64,000 nucleotides of DNA from Marnyiella aurantia (GCF_014041915.1 NZ_CP059472.1:1-64000), one strand, 5' to 3'. Numbered from the stretch's first letter, positions 36,016-45,735 are shown. Made by a program: numbers and translations. The notes: generated by a model from the letters alone, not told the origin.

Positions 36016-37038
36016 TTAGTACTGGAAAAGAACACTTCCCCAGGTAAATCCGCTCCCGAATGCCGAAAGGCAAACTAAGTTTCCGCGTTTTATCTTATTC
36101 TGCTCTATAGCTTCGCTAAGCGCGATGGGGATGGAAGCCGCTGTAGTATTGCCGTACTTCTGGATATTGTTGAAAATCTTATGGTCCGGCAAACCCATTT
36201 TCTGCTGCACAAACTGTGCAATCCGGAGGTTGGCCTGGTGAGGGATGAACATGTCCAGGTCTTCGATTGTTTTTCCTGCCTTCTCCAAAGCTTCAGTTAT
36301 GGTTTCGGGGAAACGTGTAACGGCATGTTTGAAAACAAAGTTACCGTTCATAATGGGGTAGACCTCACGGCTTGTAATACTTTCCGGCTCCAGACGCATG
36401 CGGTCGCTCCAGCCGTATTTTGTTCCCGGGAAAAGTGTACACAGTTCCTCCGCATATTTTCCTTCGGAATGCATATTCACCGACAGTATATCTCCTGCAT
36501 TTTCGTCTTCGGATGCTGAGAGGATAACCGCGCCGGCACCGTCGCCAAAAATCACTGAAACGCCACGGCCCTCATCGGAAAAGTCCAGTCCGAATGAGTG
36601 AATCTCAGCACCTACTACAAGGATGTTTTTGTAGATGCCTGACTTTATGAAAGCATGAGCCACACTCATGGAATATACAAATCCTGAACACTGGTTACGT
36701 ACATCAAGCGCACCTATGGTACCACATCCAAGCATATCCTGCAATACCACACCGCTCCCGGGGAAATAGTAATCCGGTGAAAGCGTGGCGAAAACGATAT
36801 AATCAATGTCCTGAGCTGTCATTCCCGCATTTTGGAGTGCTTTCTCCGACGCCTTCAGAGCCAGGAAAGCGGTTGTTTCTTCGGCATCATTACGGTTTTT
36901 ACGGTGACGGCGTTCTTTAATGCCGGTTCTTTCAGTAATCCACTCGTCATTGGTGGTCATCAGTTTGGAGAGGTCGTCATTGGTAACTATATTTTCAGGT
37001 ACGTAATGCCCCACGCCCTTTATGGTACTTTTAATCAT
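36016..37038 (-). CDS. fabH: 3-oxoacyl-[acyl-carrier-protein] synthase III
   Basis: KAS III starts fatty-acid synthesis by condensing an acyl-CoA with malonyl-ACP; in Bacteroidetes it also selects branched primers. The 340-residue protein has the Cys-His-Asn triad: Cys in DVRNQCSGFVYSM (about 115), His in FIPHQANLRI (about 262) and Asn in YGNTTAASIP (about 292). The ATG at 37038 gives the family N-terminus MIKSTIKGVGHYVPEN; an upstream start would add 14 unrelated residues. It is divergent from corA. Confidence 0.95.
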   Translation of the reverse strand: MIKSTIKGVGHYVPENIVTNDDLSKLMTTNDEWITERTGIKERRHRKNRNDAEETTAFLALKASEKALQNAGMTAQDIDYIVFATLSPDYYFPGSGVVLQDMLGCGTIGALDVRNQCSGFVYSMSVAHAFIKSGIYKNILVVGAEIHSFGLDFSDEGRGVSVIFGDGAGAVILSASEDENAGDILSVNMHSEGKYAEELCTLFPGTKYGWSDRMRLEPESITSREVYPIMNGNFVFKHAVTRFPETITEALEKAGKTIEDLDMFIPHQANLRIAQFVQQKMGLPDHKIFNNIQKYGNTTAASIPIALSEAIEQNKIKRGNLVCLSAFGSGFTWGSVLFQY

Positions 37039-37056
37039 TTGTTTCTTTAATTTTGA

Positions 37057-37064
37057 CAAATTTA
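37057..37064 (-). promoter_or_regulatory. -7 box of the fabH promoter
   Basis: Minus-strand TAAATTTG, 18 bases before the fabH ATG. The -33 element is not clear. Confidence 0.45.
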
Positions 37065-37103
37065 TCAATTTATTCCTCACCCTTACATTTTTTATCGAAC
37101 ACC

Positions 37104-38009
37104 ATGCCTATAGAGAGCCTTTTCCAAAACAGTCAGTGCGAATGGATTGATGTAGAAGCCCCCAACGCCGGCGACCTGGATTTCCTGCAGGTAAAATATG
37201 GAATAGACATGCTGCTTCTGGAGGATACCAAAGACAGGGATCACCTTCCAAAATACGAGGAAAGCGGTGATATACGGTTTTTCCTGACCCGCCAGAATAC
37301 GGACATGGAAAGGCGGAGCCTGGGTGGCATCAGTGACGTTTCTACGAAACTGGGTATTTTTCTGCTGCCTGGCACCATCATTACAGTGCACCGCCTGAAA
37401 ACGGCTACGATATCCGAGACCCTCGAGGAAATATCCACACATACTGGATCTGACGAGGTGAAGCCGGACCGCATTGCAATCCTGCTGGGGCTTAAGGTCC
37501 TGAAGTCGTTCAATGACGAGTGCGATAATCTTATGCAGATTCTGGATAAGCTGGAACATGAAGTATTTCTGAAACATACCAACGAGAGTGAGGTAATCCG
37601 CAGGTTATACCATCTGAAACGGAAATCAGGTCTGAACATGCGGTTGCTGAACATTTCCGGAGAATGGGTCCATAAATTCCGGGAGTTGGATCTAAACGCC
37701 GTTGAAGTAGCTGACTTAAAGGACAAGCATACTGATGTGAGTTCAGATTTTGACCATCTGAATTCGCAGGTTAACAGTTTAATCTCGATGTTTTTGGCTT
37801 TGAGTGATCAGAAAGCGAATCAGGTAATGAAGTTACTTACTCAGTTTTCCGTCTATTTTCTCCCTGTCACTTTCATTGCAGGTGTATATGGTATGAATTT
37901 TCAATATATGCCTGAACTGCAAAGTCCTTACGGTTATTTTTTTACACTCGCAGGTATGGCGGTTGTGGTCATTATCATCTACCTTTATATGCGCAGGAAG
38001 CGCTGGTAA
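37104..38009 (+). CDS. CorA-family magnesium/cobalt transporter
   Basis: A pentameric divalent-cation channel of the inner membrane. The 301-residue protein has a long soluble N-terminal domain and coiled coil, then two C-terminal membrane segments with the signature YGMNF in the loop after the first (FIAGVYGMNFQYMPEL, about 270), and a short basic tail (YMRRKRW). The ATG at 37104 is used because upstream codons fall in the divergent promoter region. Mg2+ is the expected substrate; Co2+ or Zn2+ cannot be excluded. Confidence 0.93.
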   Translation: MPIESLFQNSQCEWIDVEAPNAGDLDFLQVKYGIDMLLLEDTKDRDHLPKYEESGDIRFFLTRQNTDMERRSLGGISDVSTKLGIFLLPGTIITVHRLKTATISETLEEISTHTGSDEVKPDRIAILLGLKVLKSFNDECDNLMQILDKLEHEVFLKHTNESEVIRRLYHLKRKSGLNMRLLNISGEWVHKFRELDLNAVEVADLKDKHTDVSSDFDHLNSQVNSLISMFLALSDQKANQVMKLLTQFSVYFLPVTFIAGVYGMNFQYMPELQSPYGYFFTLAGMAVVVIIIYLYMRRKRW

Positions 38010-38120
38010 ACAGGAAAAACACCCTTTTTTCTGGCACTTGAATGCGGGAGCGTGTTTTATGGTTAATTTTGGTTAAACAAAGAAGTCCAGCGCTTTACAG
38101 GCTGGGAAAAATTGATAGCC

Positions 38121-39701
38121 ATGAAAACTGAGCAGCTGAACAGTGTACTGCAGGACAAATCTTTAAACCGGGAATCCAGGGCCATGGTAACGGAGATGCA
38201 TGAACGTTTGTCGGCGAAGGAATACTCGGATATACTGGATTCAACCGGGAATCAATACATTAATTTTGTACAGGAAGGGGGCGGTGTTTGGGGGACCGCC
38301 CTTGTTGGATATCTGTATGCCCTGGAAATTTTCGGTATACGCTTCCTCCGGATTGCCGGGACCAGTGCCGGTGCTATAAATACAATTCTGATAGCTGCTC
38401 TCGGCGACCGCTCCCGCAATAAAAGCAGCATAATAAAAGATGTGCTTTTCAATTGGAATTTTGTTGAGTTCATGGATGGCAAACCGATCGTCAAAAAAAT
38501 GGCCGGAATCATGCTTAAGAACAGTAAACTGCTGAAGCGCAGCTTATATGTTGTGGCTGCGCTGCTTGTTCTCACCTTCACTTTTCCCCTCATTACATTA
38601 TTTACGCCGGCTTCCTTCTGGTTTTACTTTATACCTCTGTTCGTTCTGGTAATCATTGCTTTAGGAATCAGGTATTACTACGACCTATTCCGCACCAACC
38701 GTATCGGACTTAATCCCGGGCATTCTTTTGAGAGAAAGTTAAAAGAAACACTCGATCATTTTGGAGTGAGGACTGTAGAGGAACTTAACGCCGTTTACAA
38801 TAAGAAAGGAGCCGAACTTAACCTGGATTACCGCTTCGGGAATACTTCGGAATATTACTTCAATGCCCTGAATCATGTGGAAAAGATTCATACTGAAAAA
38901 GCAGGATCTATTGATGAAAACCGCTACCGGACATTTCTGGAAACCATGCGTAATACGGAGCTTTACAAAAATAATCCATTCATGCTCCTTAGGTCAGATT
39001 ATACCGTGATCGCAACAGATATCAACTCACGGATAAAAGTTGAATTTCCGCGAATGGCCGATCTGTACTGGACGAGTAAGGATATCTGCGATATCAGTCC
39101 AGCAAAATTTGTGCGTGCCTCCATGGCGGTTCCTTACTTCTTTGAACCGATGGTTCACAAGATCAACAGAAGTGAACCTGAAATTGTAAACGCGTGGAAA
39201 TTCAGACTTAATGCCGATCCTAAAGGTGTTTTTGACGAAGCTGTGTTTATAGACGGTGGCAGTATTTCAAACTTCCCAATCGATATATTTCATGAAGCGG
39301 ATATTTTCTATCCAAGGATTCCGGTATTCGGGGTAAGGCTTACCGACAGCAGTGAGGCCGGCGCAGAAAATGGACTGGGCAGTAGTAAGATTCTGAAAAC
39401 ACCGTTAAGCTATATGATGAATATTTTTGATACTCTGCGCGGGTATAATGACAAGACATTCCTCAACAAATACACCTTCTACAGCAAGCACAGCATACAG
39501 AGTGTAGACTGCAGTCCCAGCAGCTGGCTAAATTTCTTTATGCAGGATGCCGAAAAAACAGAACTTTTCAATAAAGGCTTCCGCGCGGGACTTGAATTCC
39601 TGGACCGTTTCGACTGGGAAAAGTACAAGACCGAAAGGATGCTTGTCGCTCTTAAGGAACGTAAAATCCTTAAAGACGAAAATGAATCTACAGTAGGGTA
39701 G
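38121..39701 (+). CDS. Membrane-anchored patatin-like phospholipase
   Basis: A 526-residue patatin-fold lipase. The Gly-rich oxyanion loop (VQEGGGVWGTALVG), nucleophile elbow GTSAG (about 80-84) and catalytic Asp378 in DGGSISNFP are present. Unlike the RssA-like enzyme at 17.6 kb, it carries two adjacent membrane segments between elbow and Asp (about 137-190: SLYVVAALLVLTFTFPLITL, FWFYFIPLFVLVIIALGI), which anchor it in the inner membrane. The ATG at 38121 is chosen over a TTG nine bases earlier. Substrate unknown. Confidence 0.9.
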   Translation: MKTEQLNSVLQDKSLNRESRAMVTEMHERLSAKEYSDILDSTGNQYINFVQEGGGVWGTALVGYLYALEIFGIRFLRIAGTSAGAINTILIAALGDRSRNKSSIIKDVLFNWNFVEFMDGKPIVKKMAGIMLKNSKLLKRSLYVVAALLVLTFTFPLITLFTPASFWFYFIPLFVLVIIALGIRYYYDLFRTNRIGLNPGHSFERKLKETLDHFGVRTVEELNAVYNKKGAELNLDYRFGNTSEYYFNALNHVEKIHTEKAGSIDENRYRTFLETMRNTELYKNNPFMLLRSDYTVIATDINSRIKVEFPRMADLYWTSKDICDISPAKFVRASMAVPYFFEPMVHKINRSEPEIVNAWKFRLNADPKGVFDEAVFIDGGSISNFPIDIFHEADIFYPRIPVFGVRLTDSSEAGAENGLGSSKILKTPLSYMMNIFDTLRGYNDKTFLNKYTFYSKHSIQSVDCSPSSWLNFFMQDAEKTELFNKGFRAGLEFLDRFDWEKYKTERMLVALKERKILKDENESTVG

Positions 39702-39791
39702 AAGCTGCAGATATGATATTCTGCCGATACCATTTGAATGGTCACTAAAACGATGTGGTTCCAGTTTCACTTTTAACTTAATATCAGCGCC

Positions 39792-40334
39792 ATGGACGAA
39801 ATGCTGAGAATTCTTTTGACCGCCATCCTGAGTGGAACCGTGGTGTCTGCCATCGTCGGATTGGTTTTTAAAAGAAAAACAGAATTTATAACCGCGGAAA
39901 TCAAGGATGAGTTTGAACGGAATATGATCCGTCTTAAAACCGGGCAGCAATGGAAAGAGAAAGCGCTTACTGAACTCTACGGTCCGCTGAACTATCATTT
40001 TACACGCACCAAAAAAGCGCTGGGCCGCTATACCGACAAAAATATTTACCTCGAAGTAAATGTTTTTAAGGATTCCAACGAAAAAATCCGAAACCTGCTG
40101 TTGGAAAAGTCCTACCTGATTTACCCGGAACTTACCGATGACGCCGACGAACTCATTACGCATTATGATGTCTGGCTGGAACAATATGATAAACTGCGCG
40201 TAAATCCTGAACCGGACGAGGTGGCTGCGACCTTTGTCTTCGTGCAGAATTTGGGTTTTCCATTTCCGCGTGCTGCAGAGGAGAAATTTAAAAATATGTA
40301 CCGCAAACTGTGGACTGAGGTCTATGAGTCCTGA
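39792..40334 (+). CDS. Hypothetical membrane-anchored protein
   Basis: A 180-residue protein with one N-terminal membrane segment (ILLTAILSGTVVSAIVGLVF) and a helical, charged cytoplasmic domain (AEIKDEFERNMIRLKTGQQW ... NMYRKLWTEVYES). No family is recognised. It lies 90 bases after the membrane patatin gene on the same strand and is convergent with holB, the stop codons being 16 bases apart. No terminator is evident between them. Confidence 0.7.
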   Translation: MDEMLRILLTAILSGTVVSAIVGLVFKRKTEFITAEIKDEFERNMIRLKTGQQWKEKALTELYGPLNYHFTRTKKALGRYTDKNIYLEVNVFKDSNEKIRNLLLEKSYLIYPELTDDADELITHYDVWLEQYDKLRVNPEPDEVAATFVFVQNLGFPFPRAAEEKFKNMYRKLWTEVYES

Positions 40335-40350
40335 AGCTTTACTTGAAGAA

Positions 40351-41466
40351 TCACGCCGATTTATGGATGTATCTGGAGAGCTTTATGCCAAGGTCCGTCC
40401 AGACAATTTTTGCATTTGCATTACGCTGCAGATGGTAGTCGGCATCATTGATTTCGTTGATGATACTTTCAATATTGGCACCGTGAATGAATTTGCTGAA
40501 ACTCTCCCAGTTAAATCCGCCACCTTCAATTTTTCTGTGCACCAAATTTTCTGCGCCGTAATTCTGTATCATGGCCAATCGGAACATCTCCGCACAGTAA
40601 TCCAGGAAATTCTTCTGTTTTTCACGGTTCCAGGCCGCGATGGAGCGTGCCCAAATAATGATATTCTTCAGGAATTCTGGTCTTTTTTTAACCTGAAAAG
40701 CGTCGCGTACCCACTGTACGAAAAGTTCTTCAAACTCGGTACTTCCTTCCTGATTCATCAATCGTAAAGCTGTATTCAGATTTCCCTGGGACTGATGGAT
40801 AATCGACTTCAGCTGCTCATCACTGAGAGTGTACTTACTGGTAAGGTGATCATATAACTCCCCGTCAGTGAGACGAGGTACTTCCACGAGTTGCGTACGT
40901 GAGAGAATGGTGGGAAGGAGATCATCAGAATTTTCGGCAATCAACAGGATTACAGTCTTCTCCGGTGGCTCTTCCAGAAATTTCAGCAGCTTGTTGGAGG
41001 CGGGAGCATTCAGTTTATCGGCACGCCAGATAATCAATATTTTACTGCCGCCTTCGAAACTTTTAAGGGCAAATTTCTTGTTTTGCTCATCAACTTCATC
41101 AGATGAGATAAAAAGCTGTTTGTTCTCGGATTCCAGATAGCTGCTCCAGTCGTCGTAACTTGAGTAAGGATTCGTCAGTATCATTTCGCGGAACTGGTAA
41201 AAGAACTGCTGAGATAGCGAAGATTTTCCCTGGTTAAAGACCGGAAAACTGAAATGAAGGTCCACATGATTCAGGTGCGATACACGCTGCGCCGCTGTAG
41301 GATTTTCCTGCTGCAGGATTTCGGCCGCATAGGCCAGTGCAAGAGGTAATGTGCCGTAGCCTTCTTTACCAAGGAAGAGCTGTGCGTGGCTGATACGCTG
41401 ATCCTGAATACTTTTCTTAAGCTGATCTTTCAGCAATTGCTGTCCCGCGATAAGGTCCCAATCCAT
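40351..41466 (-). CDS. holB: DNA polymerase III delta' subunit
   Basis: Clamp-loader subunit. The 371-residue protein has the delta'-type AAA+ fold: GQQLLKDQLKKSIQDQRISHAQLFLGKEGYG at the start, KSFEGGSKILIIWRADKLN with LKFLEEPPEKTVILLIAEN (about 145-180), and LPTILSRTQLVEVP, the sensor-1/SRC region with Thr in place of Cys. The P-loop lacks Gly-Lys-Thr and zinc cysteines are absent, as expected for a non-ATPase delta' in Bacteroidetes. A -7 box is only 4 bases before the start, suggesting a leaderless message. Confidence 0.88.
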   Translation of the reverse strand: MDWDLIAGQQLLKDQLKKSIQDQRISHAQLFLGKEGYGTLPLALAYAAEILQQENPTAAQRVSHLNHVDLHFSFPVFNQGKSSLSQQFFYQFREMILTNPYSSYDDWSSYLESENKQLFISSDEVDEQNKKFALKSFEGGSKILIIWRADKLNAPASNKLLKFLEEPPEKTVILLIAENSDDLLPTILSRTQLVEVPRLTDGELYDHLTSKYTLSDEQLKSIIHQSQGNLNTALRLMNQEGSTEFEELFVQWVRDAFQVKKRPEFLKNIIIWARSIAAWNREKQKNFLDYCAEMFRLAMIQNYGAENLVHRKIEGGGFNWESFSKFIHGANIESIINEINDADYHLQRNANAKIVWTDLGIKLSRYIHKSA

Positions 41467-41470
41467 GTTT

Positions 41471-41478
41471 CAAAGATA
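41471..41478 (-). promoter_or_regulatory. -7 box of holB, next to the start codon
   Basis: Minus-strand TATCTTTG, 4 bases before the holB ATG. Confidence 0.5.
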
Positions 41479-41631
41479 GGAATTTTGGCGTAATACACAG
41501 GCGGAGGATCTGCTGCTGCCAGCGTTTTAAAGAGGTTTTACGCTGAAAATCACTTAACAAACTTTAACCAAAGGAAATTTCTTCAATTCAGTAATAATTA
41601 GGATATTTGCGCATTATTTTAAAAATTAAGA

Positions 41632-42906
41632 ATGAAACATATTTTCGCCCTGTCCTTCATTACCGCGGGATTTTTCCTAAACGCACAGAATATTGGAAAT
41701 TCTCCCTACGCCGCATATGGTATTGGAGATGTAAAATATGACAACACGGTGGAAAATGCGGCCATGGCCGGACTGACCACTGCTTATATTACAGATTTCA
41801 ACAGCAGCTTCAATTTTATGAATCCTGCTGCCAACGAAAATCTTCAGCTAACTACAATTAAGGTTGAAGGCACAAACGAGAATAATTTTTTCCGTTCGGA
41901 TTTCAATGATTATAAGGTAACCAAACACTCCACTTATCTGTCTAATATATCAATTGCTTTTCCCATATCGCAGAAGATGAAATTTGGACTCGGCTACCAG
42001 CCTTACAGTTCAAAGAGTTATGATGTTGTGGTCTCTCAGACAGATGCAGACGGAGCTGTTAAACTGAATTCCTATCACGGCGAAGGTTCACTGAACACGG
42101 TTCAGGCAGCATTGTCCTACCAGATTTCACCTGCATTTGCTTTAGGTTTAAGAACCAATTTCTACTTCGGCAACCTGTATGATATAGACGAACTTGTGTC
42201 GTCCAATGCCGAACTCATTAACGGTTACGAAACAAGAAACCGTGTGAACAATTTTAATTTTACTGCCGGGGCAACCTATCAGAAAAAATACGATAATGAC
42301 CGCAAGCTCACTGTAGGTGCCACCACGACTTTTGGTAACAGCAGTAAGATGGAATCTACATATATAAACAGTACCTATTTCTACAATGCTAATGAGGTGA
42401 AGAACTATGTAAGTATTGTAGAAGAGAGAAACAGTACGGCAAACAACCTTCTTCCTATGGAAGCCTCCCTGGGACTTGGTTTCGGACATAACCAGCGTTG
42501 GTTTGTCGGTTCTCAGGTAGATTACAAGAAAGGGGAGACAATACAGTTCATTGGCCAGGATTTCCTGAACAAAGATTCCTACAGGATCGCTGCCGGAGGC
42601 TGGATTCTGCCTAACGTTAATAACTTCCGTAACTATTTTGAACGTGTTATTTACCGGTATGGTGCCTTTTATGAGAAAGGAAATCTCAATATAAATGATA
42701 CCGATATTAATAAATTCGGCGTAACCTTCGGTGCTACTCTTCCGTTTAAGAATACATCAGTTAACCGCATGACCGGTTTGGATGTTGGCGTTGAACTTGG
42801 TAAAAGAGGAACATTGAAAAATAACCTTGTGAACCAGAACTATATTAACCTGAAAGTTGGATTCAACTTTGCTGACCGTTGGTTCCAAAAGAGGCTTTAC
42901 AACTAA
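41632..42906 (+). CDS. Outer-membrane beta-barrel protein
   Basis: A 424-residue protein with a signal peptide (MKHIFALSFITAGFFLNAQ) and a barrel built of alternating aromatic-hydrophobic strands, ending in a strand terminating FADRWFQKRLYN. The opening NIGNSPYAAYGIGDVKYDNT and NFMNPAANENL are typical of the flavobacterial PorV/FadL-like barrel found directly upstream of lptC. It is predicted in the outer membrane; transported solute or partner unknown. Four bases separate its stop from lptC, so the two are co-expressed. Confidence 0.85.
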   Translation: MKHIFALSFITAGFFLNAQNIGNSPYAAYGIGDVKYDNTVENAAMAGLTTAYITDFNSSFNFMNPAANENLQLTTIKVEGTNENNFFRSDFNDYKVTKHSTYLSNISIAFPISQKMKFGLGYQPYSSKSYDVVVSQTDADGAVKLNSYHGEGSLNTVQAALSYQISPAFALGLRTNFYFGNLYDIDELVSSNAELINGYETRNRVNNFNFTAGATYQKKYDNDRKLTVGATTTFGNSSKMESTYINSTYFYNANEVKNYVSIVEERNSTANNLLPMEASLGLGFGHNQRWFVGSQVDYKKGETIQFIGQDFLNKDSYRIAAGGWILPNVNNFRNYFERVIYRYGAFYEKGNLNINDTDINKFGVTFGATLPFKNTSVNRMTGLDVGVELGKRGTLKNNLVNQNYINLKVGFNFADRWFQKRLYN

Positions 42907-42909
42907 AAT

Positions 42910-43497
42910 ATGGGCTTTCTTTGCGGTATAAAATTTAAAAATATAGCCTGCCTTTTGGGTCTGGCTATATTTTTTATATCCTGCGAAGAAGACCTGGCGA
43001 CGGTTAATTCTAAAAGCACAAAAATAAATTTTCCGTCACAGGTAATTTACGATGCGAAGATTGTTCAGCGTGATTCCGGTATGGTGAAGATGCGTGCTAC
43101 CGCACCGCTCATCGAGAAATTTGAACTTATTGATACACCTTACGTGGTGGCCAGGAAGGGTATTGACATTGAGTATTTCGACAGAAAAAACCCGAAAAAT
43201 CCGGGCCGGATCACAGCAAAGTTCGCAAAGATGACCGAAATGAAACGTTTTTATGAAGCTCGGGGAAATGTGAAAGTGATTACAAGCGAAGGTCAGATGT
43301 TTGCCATGCAGACCGTTTTCTGGGATCAGGCAAAAAAAGAAATTTATACTTCGGATACTGTGTACGTTACAGACAAAGACGGGTCAACTTTAGTAGCGGC
43401 CAACGGAATGAGAGCGAAGGATGACTTTTCTGAGTATACCTTCTTTAATAATGCCGGCGATATTAATGCGAAGAAAATACCTGAGCAGAAAAGGTAA
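42910..43497 (+). CDS. lptC: LPS export ABC transporter periplasmic protein LptC
   Basis: A bridge component that passes lipopolysaccharide from LptB2FG to LptA. The 195-residue protein has an N-terminal hydrophobic segment ending in a lipobox-like FFISC, then the beta-jellyroll repeats of the LptC/DUF1239 family (MRATAPLIEKFELIDTPYVV, MKRFYEARGNVKVITSEGQM, KKEIYTSDTVYVTDKDGSTL). It shares an operon with the outer-membrane barrel gene. Confidence 0.9.
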   Translation: MGFLCGIKFKNIACLLGLAIFFISCEEDLATVNSKSTKINFPSQVIYDAKIVQRDSGMVKMRATAPLIEKFELIDTPYVVARKGIDIEYFDRKNPKNPGRITAKFAKMTEMKRFYEARGNVKVITSEGQMFAMQTVFWDQAKKEIYTSDTVYVTDKDGSTLVAANGMRAKDDFSEYTFFNNAGDINAKKIPEQKR

Positions 43498-43558
43498 ACG
43501 CTTTGACTATAGTTCGATGGACCACAGGAGGTCATGTCATTACTTTAAAAACTGAACC

Positions 43559-44608
43559 ATGATTTATCATGCCATTGGCCTTATGTCCGGTACCAGTCTG
43601 GACGGACTGGATATTTGCCATGCTTCATTTCAGCATACATCTTCTGATGGCTGGCAGTTCCAAATCCTGAATGCGGATACTGTTGTATATTCTCCCGACC
43701 TGGAAAAACAGCTGCGAAATGCCAGAACTCTTGCTGCAGAAGATCTTTTTGAACTGAATGCTTCGTATGGTAAGTACATTGGCGGGCAGGTGAGGCTCTT
43801 CACCGAAAAACACGGATTATCTTCACTGGATGTAATTGGTTCGCATGGTCATACCGTGTTTCATCAGCCGCACAGGGGATTTACTGTTCAGATTGGCGAC
43901 GGGCGAGCTATAAAGATGGTTACTGGCACTCCTGTGGTCTACGATTTCCGAAGCGCCGATGTTCTGCGTGGTGGAAACGGCGCTCCACTGGTTCCGATTG
44001 GTGACAAAATGCTCTTTGGCGGGTACGGTGCCTGCCTTAATTTGGGAGGTTTTTCCAATATTTCAATGGATTTTGAAGGCGCTCGGACCGGATTTGACAT
44101 CTGTCCGGTAAATATAGTTCTGAATCATTTTTCCCAGTTACTGGGCGAACCCTTCGACATTGGAGGCAGGTTAGCAGCAGCGGGAAAGGTGGATTTTGAT
44201 GTTCTGAAAATATTAGATCAGCTTGATTTCTACAATGTCAGTCCGCCTAAATCGTTAGGAGCAGAATGGGTGTCGGGTGAAATCATGACCTTACTTTCGC
44301 CGCTTTCTCCGCAGACCGTTCTGGCCACCTTTACAGAGCATGCAGCCAACCAGATTTCATTGGTTCTTGAAAAATACGCTGTAAAAGATCTTCTTATTAC
44401 TGGTGGTGGAGCATATAACGAATTCTTACTGGAAAGAATAAGGCTTAAGACCCGGTGTAAAATTATGGTCCCCGCTCCGGAACTGGTGGAATTCAAGGAA
44501 GCACTTATCTTCGCTTTCATGGCTGTACTGAGGCTTAGGGGTGAGAACAATATTCTGGCGTCCGCCACAGGCAGCGAGGCCGACCACTGCAGCGGGCTAC
44601 TTGCGTAA
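43559..44608 (+). CDS. anmK: Anhydro-N-acetylmuramic acid kinase
   Basis: Recycles cell-wall anhMurNAc to MurNAc-6-phosphate with ATP. The 349-residue protein begins with the invariant IGLMSGTSLDGLDIC and has the AnmK landmarks GSHGHTVFHQP, GNGAPLVPIGD, CLNLGGFSNIS and LITGGGAYNEFLLERI (ASKHA ATPase fold). Length fits the shorter Bacteroidetes form. It is 61 bases after lptC on the same strand. Together with lptC it gives this stretch an envelope theme. Confidence 0.96.
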   Translation: MIYHAIGLMSGTSLDGLDICHASFQHTSSDGWQFQILNADTVVYSPDLEKQLRNARTLAAEDLFELNASYGKYIGGQVRLFTEKHGLSSLDVIGSHGHTVFHQPHRGFTVQIGDGRAIKMVTGTPVVYDFRSADVLRGGNGAPLVPIGDKMLFGGYGACLNLGGFSNISMDFEGARTGFDICPVNIVLNHFSQLLGEPFDIGGRLAAAGKVDFDVLKILDQLDFYNVSPPKSLGAEWVSGEIMTLLSPLSPQTVLATFTEHAANQISLVLEKYAVKDLLITGGGAYNEFLLERIRLKTRCKIMVPAPELVEFKEALIFAFMAVLRLRGENNILASATGSEADHCSGLLA

Positions 44609-44688
44609 TCTTTCTTTTTATTATTGAAAGCATTTATTGTCGTACGCTTTTTGCGGATAAAATAATTTTATGCGTCGGTCTTTAGCGA

Positions 44689-44696
44689 TATCTTTG
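44689..44696 (+). promoter_or_regulatory. -7 box of the ndpA-like gene
   Basis: TATCTTTG, 22 bases before the ATG at 44719; no clear TTG at -33. Confidence 0.5.
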
Positions 44697-44718
44697 CACT
44701 GCTCAAATTTGAATCTAT

Positions 44719-45735
44719 ATGCTGTCTAAAATAATAATTCACAGGGTCGGAAATAAGATCAACCAGGAACCGCTTGTCCTTTCGCAGGAAGAATATCTGC
44801 CTGCCGAGGAAATGAAGGAGATTCTGGAAGAATACTTCCTTAAGTCATTTAAGTCCGAAGAGCACTTCCGCTTTTACAGTGATACCTATCTTGTAAATAA
44901 TCCGGTGTACAGTTCTGTGTCCGAAATTTTTGAAGATAAGGCAAAGTTTGTATACGAGTCCGAAAATATTGCTCAGCATCTGTACGACATCACGGAGAAT
45001 CCACGTGTTCAGAACGGTGAACTTTTTATAGTGTACTTCGAAGGTGAAGAAAATAAAGATGGCAGTAAGATTGATTCCGTCGGGATATTTAAAACCGAAA
45101 ACAAGAATCCGTTTCTTAAAATCTTCCCGAACGGTGAAGCCTTCGATATTGAAAAAGATTACGGGATCGGGCTGTCTAAACTTGATAAAGGTGCGTTAAT
45201 TTACAATACCGGCAAGGATACAGGATTTGCCCTTAAGGTTGTAGACAATAACAAGAACGGCGATATGTATTACTGGTTTGAGGACTTTCTGAAAGTGAAG
45301 CAGCGGGACGACGAATATTTTCACACACAGGAAACGCTTGCGGTATATAAGGAATACATAACAAAGCAGCTCCCGCAGGAATTTGAAACAACTAAAGCAG
45401 ATCAGGCCGATTTTCTTAATAAGTCAATAAACTTCTTTAAAGAAAAGGAAGTATTTGATTACGAGTCGTTTACTAAGGAGGTTCTGCAGGATGACAATGT
45501 TATTGAAAGTTTTGGTAATTTTAAATCAGATTACGAGGCCGATATGCAGGTTTCCATTGCAGAAGAGTTTCCCATAAATGAAGCAGCGGTTAAGAAACAG
45601 AGCCGGAGTTTTAAAAGTGTAATAAAGCTGGACAAAAATTTTCACATCTACGTTCATGGGGACCGCAAGTTAATTGAAACCGGACAGGATGAAAAAGGCA
45701 AGTACTACAGACTCTATTTTGAAGAGGAGCTGTAA
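44719..45735 (+). CDS. Nucleoid-associated protein NdpA/YejK family
   Basis: A 338-residue protein matching the 37-kDa nucleoid-associated family (YejK/NdpA). Visible family features are the N-terminal IIIHRVGNKINQEPLVLS, GELFIVYFEGEENKDGSKID, GIGLSKLDKGALIYNTGK, YYWFEDFLKVKQRDDEYFHT (about 185) and the C-terminal HGDRKLIETGQDEKGKYYRL. It is acidic and has no membrane segment. Reported to bind nucleoid DNA; some Bacteroidetes homologues lie in defence or mobile regions, but here the context is ordinary. Confidence 0.9.
   Translation: MLSKIIIHRVGNKINQEPLVLSQEEYLPAEEMKEILEEYFLKSFKSEEHFRFYSDTYLVNNPVYSSVSEIFEDKAKFVYESENIAQHLYDITENPRVQNGELFIVYFEGEENKDGSKIDSVGIFKTENKNPFLKIFPNGEAFDIEKDYGIGLSKLDKGALIYNTGKDTGFALKVVDNNKNGDMYYWFEDFLKVKQRDDEYFHTQETLAVYKEYITKQLPQEFETTKADQADFLNKSINFFKEKEVFDYESFTKEVLQDDNVIESFGNFKSDYEADMQVSIAEEFPINEAAVKKQSRSFKSVIKLDKNFHIYVHGDRKLIETGQDEKGKYYRLYFEEEL

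Noticed and set aside
40234-40767. Plus-strand frame overlapping the end of holB
   Set aside because: It runs antisense to holB and out of frame through the preceding gene; its translation has no protein-like pattern.
40351-41466. Degenerate P-loop in holB as a sign of a pseudogene
   Set aside because: Delta' subunits normally lack a working ATPase site, and the frame is full length.
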